64,000 nucleotides of DNA from Candidatus Nanopelagicales bacterium. GTDB lineage: Bacteria > Actinomycetota > Actinomycetes > S36-B12. This document shows, piece after piece, positions 38,598-49,730 of the stretch (positions within the stretch are counted from its first letter, which is position 1; every line of letters starts with the position of its first letter). Made by a program: the position numbers and the translations under genes. The notes under the pieces were generated by a model. It ran no database searches. It was not told the origin of the DNA and worked only from the letters and a program-made list of their open reading frames with translations. The stretch covers positions 1 through 64,000 of the forward strand of contig JAGYKV010000009.1 of NCBI GenBank assembly GCA_018401415.1. The letters are read 5' to 3'.

Positions 38598-40406
38598 TCA
38601 GCCCTCACCGAATGCAATATCTTGCAGGCTCCGGCGATATGTCTCGAGGGCAAAGAGTTGGCCCATGATTTCGGTGGAATCCCCAGATTCTTCGGCTCGG
38701 GTTAACTGTCCCCGAAGTTCTTCAATGCGTTTGGCCGAATCAATTTCCAACAGGCGCGCAATCATGCCGACCGCATAGCGTTCATCGGTGCCGGCTTCAG
38801 CGGGCATGGGTTCTACCGCTAATTCACGAATGGTGGACCGAATGTCATCATCCGGTGCGGCAGCGAGAACGGCGTCGATCCACGGCATGCCGTCTCGGCC
38901 GGGTTGCGGGCCACCCGCGGTGACAATCGCCTGAAAAACTGCACTCGCTTTGTCGTGGGTGAAAGCGGTCTCCTCGACACTGCCGAACCACTCACTGACC
39001 GCCCCCGGGTATTGCAGGGCGGCCTTGAGTGCTTCACGTTCCACCGAAGCGCCGATTGTTGAGCGCTTGGCTGAGGTGGGTTGCGCCGAGCGACCACCCA
39101 CCGCTTTGATCACGGTGCCTGGATCCATTCCGAGCCAACCGGCAAGTCTGCGCGAGTATTCCGGGCGCAGGGTTGAGTCCCGGATCTTGGCAACAATTGG
39201 TGCGCTCTCCTGCAGGGCTGCGACCCGGCCTTCAGAGGAGTTGAGGTCGTATTGCGAAAGCACCGACTTGATCGCGAACTCAAAGAGGGGGACTTTGTTC
39301 TCAATCAGTGCCCGCACGGCTGAATCACCGTGCTGAAGACGGAGATCACACGGGTCAAGGCCTGATTTTTCCACCGCAACAAATGTTTGGGAAACAAAAC
39401 GCTGATCTTCTTCAAATGCCCGAAGGGCTGCTTTCTGGCCGGCGGCATCGCCGTCGAAGGTGAAGATCACCTGGCCGCGCATGCGGTCATCGTCCATGAG
39501 TAATCGGCGCAGCACTTTAATGTGTTCGGTGCCGAATGCGGTGCCACAGGTTGCTACCGCTGTTCCCACACCAGCGAGGTGCGCGGCCATGACGTCGGTG
39601 TAGCCCTCGACAATGACCGCCGTCTGCTCCTTGGAAACTTCCTTGCGGGCAATATCGAGTCCATAGAGAACTGAACTCTTTTTATAAATCGAAGTTTCCG
39701 GGGTGTTGAGGTACTTCGGGCCTTCATCGTCTTCATAGAGTTTGCGGGCACCGAATCCAATGACATCGCCACCGAGATCTCGGATCGGCCACACCAGGCG
39801 TCCGCGAAAGCGGTCGTACACCCCCCGATTGCCTTGACTGACAAGTCCCCCGGCGAGTAACTCCTGCTCGGTGAACCCGAGACCCTGGAGGTGCTTGGTG
39901 AGTGAATCCCAACCCTGGGGCGCGTAGCCCACACTAAATGTTTGAGCCGCTTGCGCATCAAAGCCGCGGTCGGTCAGAAAGTTGCGACCCGTCTCTGCCT
40001 CCGGCGAGGACAACTGTTCCTGATAAAACTTTGCTGCGCTTTTGTGGGCTTCCACCAGACGCTTGCGTTGGCCCTGCTGTTTATTGGGAGTGACCCCACC
40101 GTCCACGTACTGCAAAGTCAGGCCAACTTTGTCCGCCAGTTTCTCCACGGCCTCGGTGAAGGAAAGATGATCGATTTTCTGAATGAAACTGAGCAGATCC
40201 CCACCTTCACCACACCCGAAGCAGTACCACATGCCGCGACTGGGGGTGACATGGAAACTGGGTGAGCGTTCATCGTGGAAAGGGCACAGACCCTTCATGG
40301 AGCCGCCACCGGCCGGCTTGAGGGTGACGTACTCCCGGACTACATCGTCAATCCGGGCGCGCTCGCGGACTTCCGCTATATCTTCGTCCCGAATGCGACC
40401 TGCCAC
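38598..40406 (-). CDS. dnaG: DNA primase
   Basis: This unbroken 602-residue primase makes RNA primers for chromosome replication. The N-terminal zinc ribbon is CPFHDERSPSFHV with CFGCGEGGD about 20 residues later. The RNA polymerase domain contains the TOPRIM motifs AVIVEGYTDVMAAHLAG and VIFTFDGDAAGQKAALRAFE. The C-terminal 150 residues form the helicase-binding region, ending in LETYRRSLQDIAFGEG. The start is GTG (MAGRIRDEDIAEVRERA). It diverges from the aminotransferase gene with only 28 bases between the starts, so the two share a very short promoter region. dgt lies beyond, as in many actinomycetes. Confidence 0.95.
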   Translation of the reverse strand: MAGRIRDEDIAEVRERARIDDVVREYVTLKPAGGGSMKGLCPFHDERSPSFHVTPSRGMWYCFGCGEGGDLLSFIQKIDHLSFTEAVEKLADKVGLTLQYVDGGVTPNKQQGQRKRLVEAHKSAAKFYQEQLSSPEAETGRNFLTDRGFDAQAAQTFSVGYAPQGWDSLTKHLQGLGFTEQELLAGGLVSQGNRGVYDRFRGRLVWPIRDLGGDVIGFGARKLYEDDEGPKYLNTPETSIYKKSSVLYGLDIARKEVSKEQTAVIVEGYTDVMAAHLAGVGTAVATCGTAFGTEHIKVLRRLLMDDDRMRGQVIFTFDGDAAGQKAALRAFEEDQRFVSQTFVAVEKSGLDPCDLRLQHGDSAVRALIENKVPLFEFAIKSVLSQYDLNSSEGRVAALQESAPIVAKIRDSTLRPEYSRRLAGWLGMDPGTVIKAVGGRSAQPTSAKRSTIGASVEREALKAALQYPGAVSEWFGSVEETAFTHDKASAVFQAIVTAGGPQPGRDGMPWIDAVLAAAPDDDIRSTIRELAVEPMPAEAGTDERYAVGMIARLLEIDSAKRIEELRGQLTRAEESGDSTEIMGQLFALETYRRSLQDIAFGEG

Positions 40407-40434
40407 CCCGGAAGTCTATGGCGCACCCGGTGGG

Positions 40435-41707
40435 GTGTTCACTTTCACCGTGAACTCCCCATCTCCCACCCCTGCCTTTGACCTACTTGGTGTTGACCTT
40501 CTTGGTGTCGGCCAACTCGACGTTGACCAATTACGGGCCGATACCCGTGGCTGCTCCGAGGTGATCCACCTCAATAACGCGGGTAGTGCGCTGGCCCCGG
40601 CGATTGTGGTGGACACCATGGTCGACTTTCTACGCCAGGAGGAAATGCAGGGCGGTTATGAAGCCCACGCAGAGGCCCAAGATCGACTGGACAATGTGTA
40701 CACCTCGATTGCCACGTTGTTGGCGACCGAGCCAACACACATTGCCCTGACCGAGTCGGCAACATCTTCGTGGGATCGCGCATTTGCATCCATTGCATTC
40801 ACCGAACCGTTCACAAGTAAATCCAGAATATTGGTTTCTTCTTCAGAGTATGCGTCCAATGTCCTGCCGATTATGCAGATTGTGAAGCGCACGGGTGCCA
40901 CACTGGAATTTATTGCCGACTCACCCGAGGGTGTTACCGATCTGGACTCCCTTGAAAAACTTATGGATGAATCCGTTGCACTTGTCGCAATAAATCACTG
41001 CCCCAGTCAAAACGGATTAATTAACGATGTCGCCGGGATCGGCGAGATCATTCGATCAACGAATCCGAATACCTGGTATCTGGTGGATGCCTGTCAATCG
41101 GTGGGTCAACTTTCGGTAGATGCACCCGCAATCGGAGCCGACTTTTTATCTGTTACCGGCCGGAAGTTCATGCGCGGACCTCGTGGCACCGGATTTCTGT
41201 ACTGCTCCAGCCGGGCCCTTGCCGAATTGGAGCCCTTCCCGCTGGATCTGCATGGCGGTCACTGGGATTCGGCACTGCACTACTCGGTGCGCCAATGGTG
41301 CCCGCCGATTTGAAAGCTGGGAGAAGTCCTATGCCGCACTCCTTGGCCTCGGAGCGGCCGTGGACTATTCCCTTGCCTTGGGAATGAATGCCATTGAAGT
41401 GCGGATCACCGAACTCGCTGCGTATGCGCGAAACCAACTCGCCACTATTGCGGGGGTGCGCATTCTTGACCGAGGGGAATCACTCAGCGGGATCGTGACC
41501 TTTCTGCATGAAACAACACCTGCAGCCCAGATTGTTGCGCGGTTGCGGGCAGCTGGCATAAATGTCTCACTCGGAACACCGGATTACTCGCAGGTTGATT
41601 ACCTTGGCCACGGGGTCGAAGCACTTATTCGAGTTTCCCCGCACGTGTACAACACGACTACCGAGATTGACACCCTTGCGGAAACGGTGCGCGAACTAAC
41701 GGCATAA
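40435..41707 (+). CDS. Aminotransferase class V (cysteine desulfurase-like), frameshifted
   Basis: The PLP-dependent fold is clear: EVIHLNNAGSALAPAIVVDT at the start, VALVAINHCPSQNGLINDVA, TWYLVDACQSVGQLSVDAPA and the lysine region DFLSVTGRKFMRGPRGTGFLY, where K binds PLP. A frame break near 41300 separates this from FESWEKSYAALLGLGAAVDY and VEALIRVSPHVYNTTTEID. The R-K-F-M-R-G-P-R-G-x-G pattern is typical of class V enzymes acting on small amino acids. The true substrate is unknown. The chosen GTG is the first start past the dnaG start. The gene converges on dgt and overlaps its end by 12 bases. Confidence 0.7.
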
Positions 41708-42926
41708 ACGGGTATGCCAGTGAGCAATGCTGACATCGGTCAGACTTGCCACCTGATCAATGATCACCCGGAATCGCTCGGCATCTGTTGTGGCGGAATC
41801 AAATGTCGGCTTGAGCCAGCGTTCAATCTCGTGTCCGTCTGATAATCGAAGGGCGTGCACCAACTCCGCAATGATCTCCCTCTGCTTGGCGTACTCCGCC
41901 TCAGCGCCGGGTCGATTCATGACCCATTTCACCGCAACGGCCTTCATGACGGAGACTTCATCGCGTACTTCATCTGGGACAACCAACTCGGCCTGGTATC
42001 GCGTAAGGGGTTTATCACCGTATTGCGATTGGGTGGCAATTTGGGCCGTGACACAGAACCGACCGATGAAATAGCTGGTGAAACGCTTGAGCGATGCAAC
42101 ACTCTGCATGGAGCCGTCAAATTCGATTGGCCAATACTCCAATTGCCGGATGCGGGCGAAGTGCTTCCCGCAGTTGCTCAAGATTGGTATCCGGGCTGTA
42201 ACGTTCCTGGGCGATCTGACACAGATCATTCACCGTGGCCGGGTCATCGAACTCCCGAATGTGAACGAGGGCGCCGTGAACGGCATCTTCGAAATCGTGG
42301 ACCGAATAGGCGACATCATCTGACCAATCCATGACCTGTTCTTCAAGGCAGGTGCGCTCACCCGGTGCGCCTTCACGCAACCAGTGAAAAACTTCGGAGT
42401 CGTCGGCGTAGTAACCGAACTTGGGATTGCCCTCCTTCCGCGCCCACGGATACTTGCAGGATGCATCAAGGGATGCTCTGGTCAGATTCAAACCGGCTGA
42501 CTCACCCGTTGGCGTGAAAATCTTCGCCTCGAGTCTGCTCACCACTCTGAGGGTCTGCGCATTGCCCTCGAATCCGCCAATGGAATCCGCCAATCGGTTG
42601 AGTTCGTCTTCACCGTTATGCCCAAATGGTGGGTGCCCTAAATCGTGGGCTAGACCTGCGACTTCCACCAGATCGGGATCACAACCCAATGCGTGTCCGA
42701 GCTCGCGAGCAATTTGCGCAACTTCCAGGGTGTGGGTCAGCCGAGTTCGGGGAAAGTCGGCGATCCCGGCGACCTGAACCTGGGTCTTGGCTGCCAACCG
42801 ACGCAATGAGGACGAATGCAGAACCCGAGCGCGGTCTCGCGCGAATGCGCTGCGAACAGTTTCCTTCACCGGCTCGGTGACCGGACGCGCCACATCAAAT
42901 TCGGTGTACCCGGTCGGTGTTGCCAC
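41696..42926 (-). CDS. dgt: Deoxyguanosinetriphosphate triphosphohydrolase, frameshifted
   Basis: This HD-domain dNTPase removes triphosphate from dNTPs, especially dGTP. Seen are [20 protein letters not shown], the metal-binding H in [18 protein letters not shown] and HD in [20 protein letters not shown], with a second D in [19 protein letters not shown] frame break near 42150, explained by one extra C in a run, separates the C-terminal [15 protein letters not shown] and [19 protein letters not shown]. Length after joining (about 410 residues) is normal for the actinobacterial type. It lies in the usual dnaG neighbourhood. Confidence 0.85.
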
Positions 42927-42955
42927 GCGCTGACTCTATCTATTCGCGAGAGTGT

Positions 42956-43627
42956 TTAATTCGGCGGCAAGATTCCGGGTAATTGCCATTGGGTATACAG
43001 GTAATGGCGAACAAGCCCCACCGCTTCGCGTGCCACATATTCCGATGTCAGCGAATTTGCGCCGTCGAGGATTGCCGGTGACATATGGGCATCGATTCCA
43101 TACTTGCCCGCGGTGACCTGGGAACGCGCCGAATGCGCCGGATCCGTCACGATCGTGGCTGAACTCCACCCCAAATCAGACATCAGCGTCGCCACAATGG
43201 CCAGCGTGCCCACGGTGTCGGTGCCCGTGGGTTGATAAATGACATCGCGGGGGTCAACACCCAACTCCTGAAGATCCTGTGCGGACTTTTGATACGCCCG
43301 CTGCGGGCCGGTAATCATGATCACCGGGGCAACACCATCCTTGTAGAGCTCGGCGGCGTGTTTGAGTCGCTCCGATTTGGCTTCCTTTTGATTTCCCCAC
43401 GCACCTGCCGGATCCATCACAACAATCGTCTGCGTTGACGTGCGGTCATCGATTTGCGATGTCAGCACTATTTGTGCCGCAGCAGCGATCGGGATCAGGA
43501 GGAGAAGTGAAATGCCAATTGTCAGAACCAGGGTGAAAATTCGAGTAGAAGATGAAATCCCTTCGACATTGGTCGGCATACCAATATCGCTCTGATTCAC
43601 ATGCCCCATGTTCACATGTTTAGACAC
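42956..43627 (-). CDS. YdcF-like protein (DUF218), membrane-anchored
   Basis: One N-terminal transmembrane helix (IFTLVLTIGISLLLLIPIAA) is followed by a DUF218 domain: TQTIVVMDPAGAWGNQKEAK, PVIMITGPQRAYQKSAQDLQ and SSATIVTDPAHSARSQVTA. Members are linked to envelope processes such as vancomycin resistance in SanA and ElyC; biochemical activity is unknown. The start is uncertain: GTG 43627 gives a short hydrophilic lead before the helix, and an ATG near 43580 is possible. It lies between ppdK and dgt on the same strand. Confidence 0.65.
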   Translation of the reverse strand: MSKHVNMGHVNQSDIGMPTNVEGISSSTRIFTLVLTIGISLLLLIPIAAAAQIVLTSQIDDRTSTQTIVVMDPAGAWGNQKEAKSERLKHAAELYKDGVAPVIMITGPQRAYQKSAQDLQELGVDPRDVIYQPTGTDTVGTLAIVATLMSDLGWSSATIVTDPAHSARSQVTAGKYGIDAHMSPAILDGANSLTSEYVAREAVGLVRHYLYTQWQLPGILPPN

Positions 43628-43682
43628 GTGAAGTGGCTGTACGACACCTGTGGAATCCGGTGTCGGTGAAATCCAGACCGAA

Positions 43683-46406
43683 CTAGCCGCTCTGCATGAC
43701 GGTCGCTCTACCAGCTTCCAAACGTGCGACCGGCACTCGGAATGGTGAACAGGAGACATAATCCAATCCCACCGAGTCAAAGAAGTGAATTGAAGCGGGG
43801 TCACCACCATGTTCACCGCACACACCACATAACATTCCCGGTCGCACCGCGCGTCCGGCCTTCACGGCCATGTCAACGAGCGCGCCCACCCCTTGGACAT
43901 CGATGGACTCAAATGGTGACACTGGGAAAATACCCTTGTCCAAATAGGGGGAGAAAAAAGCGGCCTCGACATCGTCTCGACTGAATCCCCACGTGGTTTG
44001 GGTTAAATCATTTGTGCCAAAGGAGAAGAATTCAGCCGACTCGGCCAGATCCCCTGCTGTCAGTGCGGCGCGAGGTAATTCGATCATGGTTCCCACTGGG
44101 AAAGTCAGCTTGGAATTTCGGGCCTGCACCACTTCACGAATCACGGCGTTGACCTCCGCGGTGATCAACGTCAACTCGGTGATCGATCCCACCAGCGGAA
44201 TCATGATCTCGCCATGGGGTGACATGCCCGACTCCTCAAGATCACATGCGGCTTCGGCGAGTGCCCGCACCTGCATGGCAAACAGACCAGGGAGCACCAA
44301 ACCAAGTCGCACACCACGCAAACCCAGCATGGGGTTTTGTTCACTGAGTCGATTGACCGCTGTCAAGATCTTTCGACGAAGCAGTTGTGTCCTCGCCCCT
44401 TTCCTGCGCAAGAGCAACAGCGACCGCCAACTCGGTGCGATCGGGTAGAAACTCGTGCAGCGGTGGGTCGATCAACCGCACGGTGACCGGCAAGCCATCC
44501 ATTGCGTTCAGGATTTCCTTGAAATCCTCCCGCTGCAGCGGAAGGAGTGCTTCCAGTGAGCGGTCGTGGTCGACCTGGTTGTCCGCCAGAATCAGATCCT
44601 CGATCAACTGCCGACGCTCACCCAGGAACATGTGCTCTGTCCGGCACAGCCCGATACCTGCCGCCCCCATTCGGCGAGCCCGAGCAGCATCCGGTCCGGT
44701 GTCCGCATTTGTTCGCACACCCATGCGTCGGCGGGCATCCGCGTGCTCCATGATCCGGTTGACCGCATTGATCAGTTCACGTGTTTCGGTATCTGCATCT
44801 GCCAGGGCCTTGTCCATTCCTTCTTCGAATAATTGAACAATGGGACTCGCGGTGACCGGAACCTGACCGAGGAACACCTCACCGGTGCTTCCGTCAATCG
44901 AAATCGTGTCACCCTCACGAATAATGTGACCCGACTCGGTGGTTATCTCCTTCTTCTTCAGATCAATGCGCAGGGATTCCGCACCGCACACCGCCGTCTT
45001 GCCCATGCCACGAGCCACCACGGCGGCGTGCGATGTCTTGCCACCCCGGCTGGTCAAAATTCCGGTGGCGGCGACCATGCCCCCGAGATCCTCGGGTGTG
45101 GTTTCGCGACGCACCAAAATTACTTTCGCACCACCCTGTGTTTGCCGAATCGCTTCCTCAGATGTAAACACCACCTTGCCCACCGCGGCGCCCGGCGATG
45201 CATTGGTTCCGCGCGCCAGAATCTCGGTGTTCGCCTGGGTATCAAATCGAGGGAATAACAGGTGAGCGAGTTGAGCCCCCGTGACTCGCAGCAGTGCTTG
45301 ATCCATGGTCAGAACGCCTTCGTCCACCAAAGAAATCGCAATTCGAAACGCGGCAGCCGCCGTGCGCTTGCCCACACGCGTTTGAAGCATCCACAATTTA
45401 CCCCGCTCCACCGTGAATTCGATATCGCACAAATCCCGATAGTGGTCTTCGAGGGCTTGCATGTTTGTCATGAGCTCAGCATGTGAATGCGGATCAATGC
45501 GCTCAAGTTCGGTAAGCGGGAATGCATTGCGAACACCAGAAACAACATCTTCACCCTGTGCATCGGGTAAGTAATCACCATAAACCCCTGGATCCCCGGT
45601 TGCCGGGTCACGGGTAAAGGCGACACCTGACCCTGAACCCGAACCCGCATTACCGAAAACCATTGCCTGAACGTTCACGGCGGTTCCTAGATCGTGCGGA
45701 ATGTGTTCGCGGCGGCGATAGATGCGCGCCCGGTCGGTATTCCACGAATCGAATACCGCATGAATCGCGCCATCGAGTTGAGCCCGCGGATCCTGCGGAA
45801 ACTCCGTTCCGGATTCCTGGCGAATTATTTGTTTGAACTCACTGACAAGTTGTTCCAATGCAGATGTGCTCAATTCGATGTCGGTCGGCACAGCTTCTCG
45901 CTCTTTGGCAGCGTCAATTCGCTCTTCAAATGGCTCACCACTGATACCCAGCACTGTTTTTCCATACATCTGGACAAGACGCCGATACGAATCCCAGGCA
46001 AAACGAGGATCTCCGCGGAAATGGTGGCCAGTCCCACCACACTGGAATCATTCAGACCAATGTTCAGCACCGTGTCCATCATGCCGGGCATGGAAAACTT
46101 TCCACCGGATCGAACCGAAACCAATAGTGGATCCTGGGGGTCTCCTAATCTGCGACCCATTTCACTCTCCAGTGAGCTCAGCGCATCTGTGACCTGCTGA
46201 TTTAGCGTTGAAGGCTCACTGCCGGTGGACAGGTATTCGCGACAGGCTTCGGTGGTAATGGTGAAGCCGGGTGGCACCGGTAAACCAAGGGCCACCATCT
46301 CGGCGAGGTTCGCACCTTTGCCTCCGAGTAGATCGGACATACTTCGATCGCCGTCAGCGAATGAATACACGAATCTGATGTTGGTCACCGTTTTGTTATT
46401 GCTCAC
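43683..46406 (-). CDS. ppdK: Pyruvate, phosphate dikinase, frameshifted
   Basis: It interconverts pyruvate, ATP and phosphate with PEP, AMP and pyrophosphate. N-terminal nucleotide domain: SDLLGGKGANLAEMVALGLP and GKFSMPGMMDTVLNIGLN. Central swivelling domain with the phosphorylated histidine: TSRGGKTSHAAVVARGMGK. C-terminal PEP/pyruvate barrel: MGAAGIGLCRTEHMFLGERR, NPMLGLRGVRLGLVLPGLF and MLCGVCGEHGGDP. Two breaks divide it, near 45965 (one base lost) and near 44380 (one A gained in AAAG). Joined length is about 907 residues, as expected. Because nothing else is missing I consider the breaks probable sequence errors. Confidence 0.9.
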
Positions 46407-46467
46407 CGGCTGAGTTTGTCACCTCCATGACACCGGATGCATCACCACATGAGCAATTGATGGTGGA

Positions 46468-47601
46468 TTAACCTCCACTGACCGAAAACTCGGCAACGGA
46501 AACGTTGACCCGATCAGATTCGGTGAGGTCGCAGCTTTCCAACCAACCATCGGGAAGTGCCGGTCGCCGTTCACCCGAGGTGCGTCCCCGTGGTCCGGTG
46601 CCCACTTCAGAGTTGAAATCCTGTTCGGGATTGATCTGCGCCAGGAGAGCATCCAGCTCCGCCAAACTGGCAACTTTGCCGAGAGGTTCACGCACCGTGT
46701 GCGGAACTCGGAAACCTTTGAGGTACCAGGCCATGTGCTTGCGAATATCCCGGCAACCTTTGAATTCACCGTAATCCTCCACCAACAACTCGGTGTGTCT
46801 GCGCAGCGTGGCCAACACCACGTTGAGTCGCGGTTCCGGTGGCATCGGCTCACCTTGGAAAGCGGCGGTCAGTTGGGCGAATAACCACGGCCTGCCCAGG
46901 CATCCGCGCCCCACCACAACTCCATCTGCGCCCGTCTGGGCGATCATGGCGAGGGCATCGGCACCCGTCCAAATATCTCCGTTGCCCAACACGGGTGTGT
47001 TCCACTGGCGCAGGTGTTCCTTGAGGTTCGCAATCGCCTGCCAATCCGCTTTGCCGCCATACATTTGTGCGGCGGTTCGTCCGTGCAGGGCCACCCAGGC
47101 AACACCTGCCCGCGCCGCGCTCTCCCCTGCCTCTAAATACGTGAGGTGGGTGTCATCTATTCCTTTGCGCATTTTCACCGACACCGGCACTCGTCCGTCG
47201 GCAGCTTCCACAACCCGCTCAACGATTTCGCGGAACAGATCTCGCTTCCACGGCAATGCGCTGCCACCACCCTTGCGAGTGACCTTGGGAACGGGGCAAC
47301 CGAAGTTCATGTCAATATGGTCGGCGCGGTCTTCATCAATAATTATTCGCGCAGCGGCAGCCATGACCTGCGGATCAACCCCGTACAGCTGCACCGATCG
47401 AGGGGATTCATCCGGTGCGAAAGTCACCAGATCCATGGTGGCTTCATTGCGTTCAATCAGTGCCCGCGATGTCACCATCTCAGAGACATAGAGCCCTGCA
47501 CCCTGCTCACGACACAATCTTCTAAATGCGCGGTTGGTGATCCCTGCCATGGGTGCGAGAACAACGGGTGGGTCAATGATTCGATCTCCCACGCGCAACA
47601 T
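46468..47601 (-). CDS. dusB: tRNA-dihydrouridine synthase (DusB-like)
   Basis: This 377-residue FMN enzyme reduces uridines in tRNA. The barrel starts with VVLAPMAGITNRAFRRLCRE. The catalytic cysteine lies in IDMNFGCPVPKVTRKGGGSA, followed by PVSVKMRKGIDDTHLTYLEA, VALHGRTAAQMYGGKADW and the phosphate-binding PVLGNGDIWTG. The C-terminal helical RNA-binding domain holds CRDIRKHMAWYLKGF. It is intact. It sits 62 bases upstream of ppdK on the same strand and diverges from the MFS gene. Confidence 0.9.
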   Translation of the reverse strand: MLRVGDRIIDPPVVLAPMAGITNRAFRRLCREQGAGLYVSEMVTSRALIERNEATMDLVTFAPDESPRSVQLYGVDPQVMAAAARIIIDEDRADHIDMNFGCPVPKVTRKGGGSALPWKRDLFREIVERVVEAADGRVPVSVKMRKGIDDTHLTYLEAGESAARAGVAWVALHGRTAAQMYGGKADWQAIANLKEHLRQWNTPVLGNGDIWTGADALAMIAQTGADGVVVGRGCLGRPWLFAQLTAAFQGEPMPPEPRLNVVLATLRRHTELLVEDYGEFKGCRDIRKHMAWYLKGFRVPHTVREPLGKVASLAELDALLAQINPEQDFNSEVGTGPRGRTSGERRPALPDGWLESCDLTESDRVNVSVAEFSVSGG

Positions 47602-47709
47602 GGGGACAGTTTCGCATGTCCTTGCGGAGAATTATTCGCGCGTACGGCAGACTCGGATCCGCGCACGAGCCAACCAAGGCGTAGAAGATTGCGATTCACG
47701 AGGAGCCCA

Positions 47710-49363
47710 ATGTCCCAGGTCCCCCAACACAGTGTTGTCATTGAAGGCAAAAAGCGCTGGGTTGCTTTGGTTTTCCTGGCACTGGGCGTGGCCATGATCA
47801 TTCTGGATGCCACCGTGGTGAACGTCGCCATTCCCACAATGGTCACCGACCTGAATCTCACCATCAATGACGCCGAGTGGATTAATGCCGCCTACTCCCT
47901 GACATTTGCATCGCTGCTGATTTTCTTCGGTCGTTTGGCCGATCGCTTTGGTCGCAAGTTGCTTTTCATTGTTGGTGTTGTCACATTCATGGCATCCAGT
48001 GCTCTCGTTGCCGCATCTGATTCATCCATCACATTAATTGGGGCACGTTCCCTGCAGGGAATTGGCGCAGCCATGATTTTGCCGGCGTCACTCTCGGTGA
48101 TCAACACCGTGTTCGTTGGGAAATCACGTGCCGTTGCCTTTGCCGTGTGGGGTGGAACTATCGGCGGCATGGCTGCTCTGGGGCCACTTGTTGGTGGTTG
48201 GTTGACCGAATACGCATCGTGGCACTGGGCATTTCTGATCAACATTCCCATTGGCATCATTGTGGTCATTGGTGTCCTCGCCGTTGTCCCCGAAACTCGT
48301 GGCGTCACAGACCGCAAGGGTTTCGATATTCCGGGCACGCTCTTGATCACTCTGGGATTACTCGGCATTGTCTTTGCTGTCATTGAAGGCCAGCGTTATG
48401 GATGGATCACGCCGATCGCCGAATTCAAGATCGGTAGTTGGGTGTGGCCATTTGCAATCTGTGTCGATTGTGCTGGTCTCAGGTGTTCTCGGTGTGATCG
48501 CTTTGTTGGTCATGTTGGTGGTGGAAAAGCGACGACTGGCAGCCGGCAAAGTTGTGATGATTGATCTGCGGTTATTCCGCATCAAGAGTTTCGGCGCCGG
48601 CAACGGGGTGGCACTGGTTGTCAGCTTGGGTGAATTCGGCTTGCTCTTTGCCATTCCACTATTCCTTCAGGCAACTCGCGGTTACAACGCCTTGGAAACG
48701 GGCGTGATCCTGTTGGCACTTGCCATTGGCTCATTTGTGGCATCGGGCTTGGGTGCGCCTTTGTCCCAACGCATGGGTCCGGTCAGGGTGCTGCAACTGG
48801 GCATGTTGCTCGAGGTAATTGGTATTGCCGGACTCGGATTCATAATTTCCACGGAAGTCACCGGCTGGGGCATGGCACCGTGGTTGTTCATTTACGGAAT
48901 GGGTGTTGGTTTCGCCACCGCCCAACTCACCGGTGTCATTCTTTCGGAGGTTCCGATCACCGAGTCTGGTCAGGCCAGTGCGGTGCAGTCCACCGCCCGC
49001 CAGGTGGGTGCAGCAATCGGAACAGCAATTATCGGGACAACCCTTCTGATTGGGTTGGGGTCAACTGCCGGTCACCTGGAAGACAAGGGAATTCCGGCCG
49101 CCCAAGCTCAGCAGGTCAGCGATGCCGTTGCCAGTAGCGCGGGTCAAGCGATTCCGTCCCTCGCCAGCCAACCCGATGGCGATGTCCTGGAGGCAGGTGC
49201 GGCCGAGGGGTTCGTCACGGCCATTAAGAGTGTGGCGTTGGTGGCCGGCATCATGGTCTTCCTTGGACTCCTGCTGAGTTTCATGCTTCCCAAGAACGCC
49301 GCCCGAGTGGAGTCGGAAGGGTATGAACCACCGGGTGAGCACGCGCGACACGTTTCGACCTAA
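47710..49363 (+). CDS. MFS transporter, DHA2 (EmrB/QacA) type, frameshifted
   Basis: About 14 membrane helices can be counted. Family motifs are ALGVAMIILDATVVNVAIPT (motif D1), GRLADRFGRKLLFIVGV (motif A) and LVGGWLTEYASWHWAFLINI (motif C, drug antiporters). A break near 48460 divides the two halves; the second holds LFAIPLFLQATRGYNALETG and GQASAVQSTARQVGAAIG. Length after joining is about 550 residues, as expected. It probably exports a drug or metabolite using the proton gradient. The start ATG 47710 follows a GAGGAGC ribosome site. No regulator is adjacent. Confidence 0.8.
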
Positions 49364-49417
49364 TCAGATCGACCTAATTGCACCCACAACCCGCGTAATC
49401 ACGGGCCTGTGTTAATG

Positions 49418-49440
49418 TTAATGAAAGCCATTACCATTAA
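49418..49440 (+). promoter_or_regulatory. Possible Zur-like inverted repeat before HU
   Basis: TTAATG (49418-49423) and CATTAA (49435-49440) are perfect inverted arms around AAAGCCATTAC. The core TGAAAGCCATTACCA agrees with the actinobacterial Zur pattern TGAAAATGATTTTCA at about 10 of 15 positions, weaker than the site before znuA. It lies directly before the ribosome site of the HU gene. Confidence 0.35.
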
Positions 49441-49448
49441 GGAGTCCC

Positions 49449-49728
49449 ATGAACCGGTCCGAACTCATTGCCGCCACCGCTGCTCGCTGCGGAGCCACCA
49501 ACGACCACCGCCGAACAAGTGATCAGCGCCATGCAGTCGGTTATTACCGAAGCCCTGGTCAAGGGTGATCGGGTCGCCATCCCAGGGTTTCTGACCCTTG
49601 ATGTGGCCGAGCGCGCTGCCCGCACCGGCCGCAACCCGCGCACGGGCGAACCACTTGAAATCGCTGCCCGCACCGTGGTGCGGGTCAGTGCCGGCCAAGC
49701 ACTCAAGCGCGCGGTCGCGGGGAACTAA
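49449..49728 (+). CDS. HU-family DNA-binding protein, frameshifted
   Basis: It starts MNRSELIAATAARCGA at ATG 49449 with an AAGGAG site. One base off near 49490 the frame continues AEQVISAMQSVITEALVKGD, VAIPGFLTLDVAERAARTGR and NPRTGEPLEIAARTVVRVSA. The G-F-x5-V-x-x-R-A-A-R-x-G-R-N-P-x-T-G-E stretch is the DNA-wrapping arm of HU proteins. The length of about 93 residues is normal. HU is usually essential or nearly so in single-copy actinomycetes, so the break is suspect. Confidence 0.8.
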
Positions 49729-49730
49729 TT

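Noticed and set aside
40183-40434. N-terminal extension of the class V aminotransferase
   Set aside because: It overlaps the dnaG start on the other strand and has no similarity to the family; the fold starts after GTG 40435.
43683-46406. Programmed frameshifting in ppdK
   Set aside because: The two breaks lie in ordinary short runs without slippery heptamers or following structure, and similar breaks affect many unrelated genes, so error is more likely.
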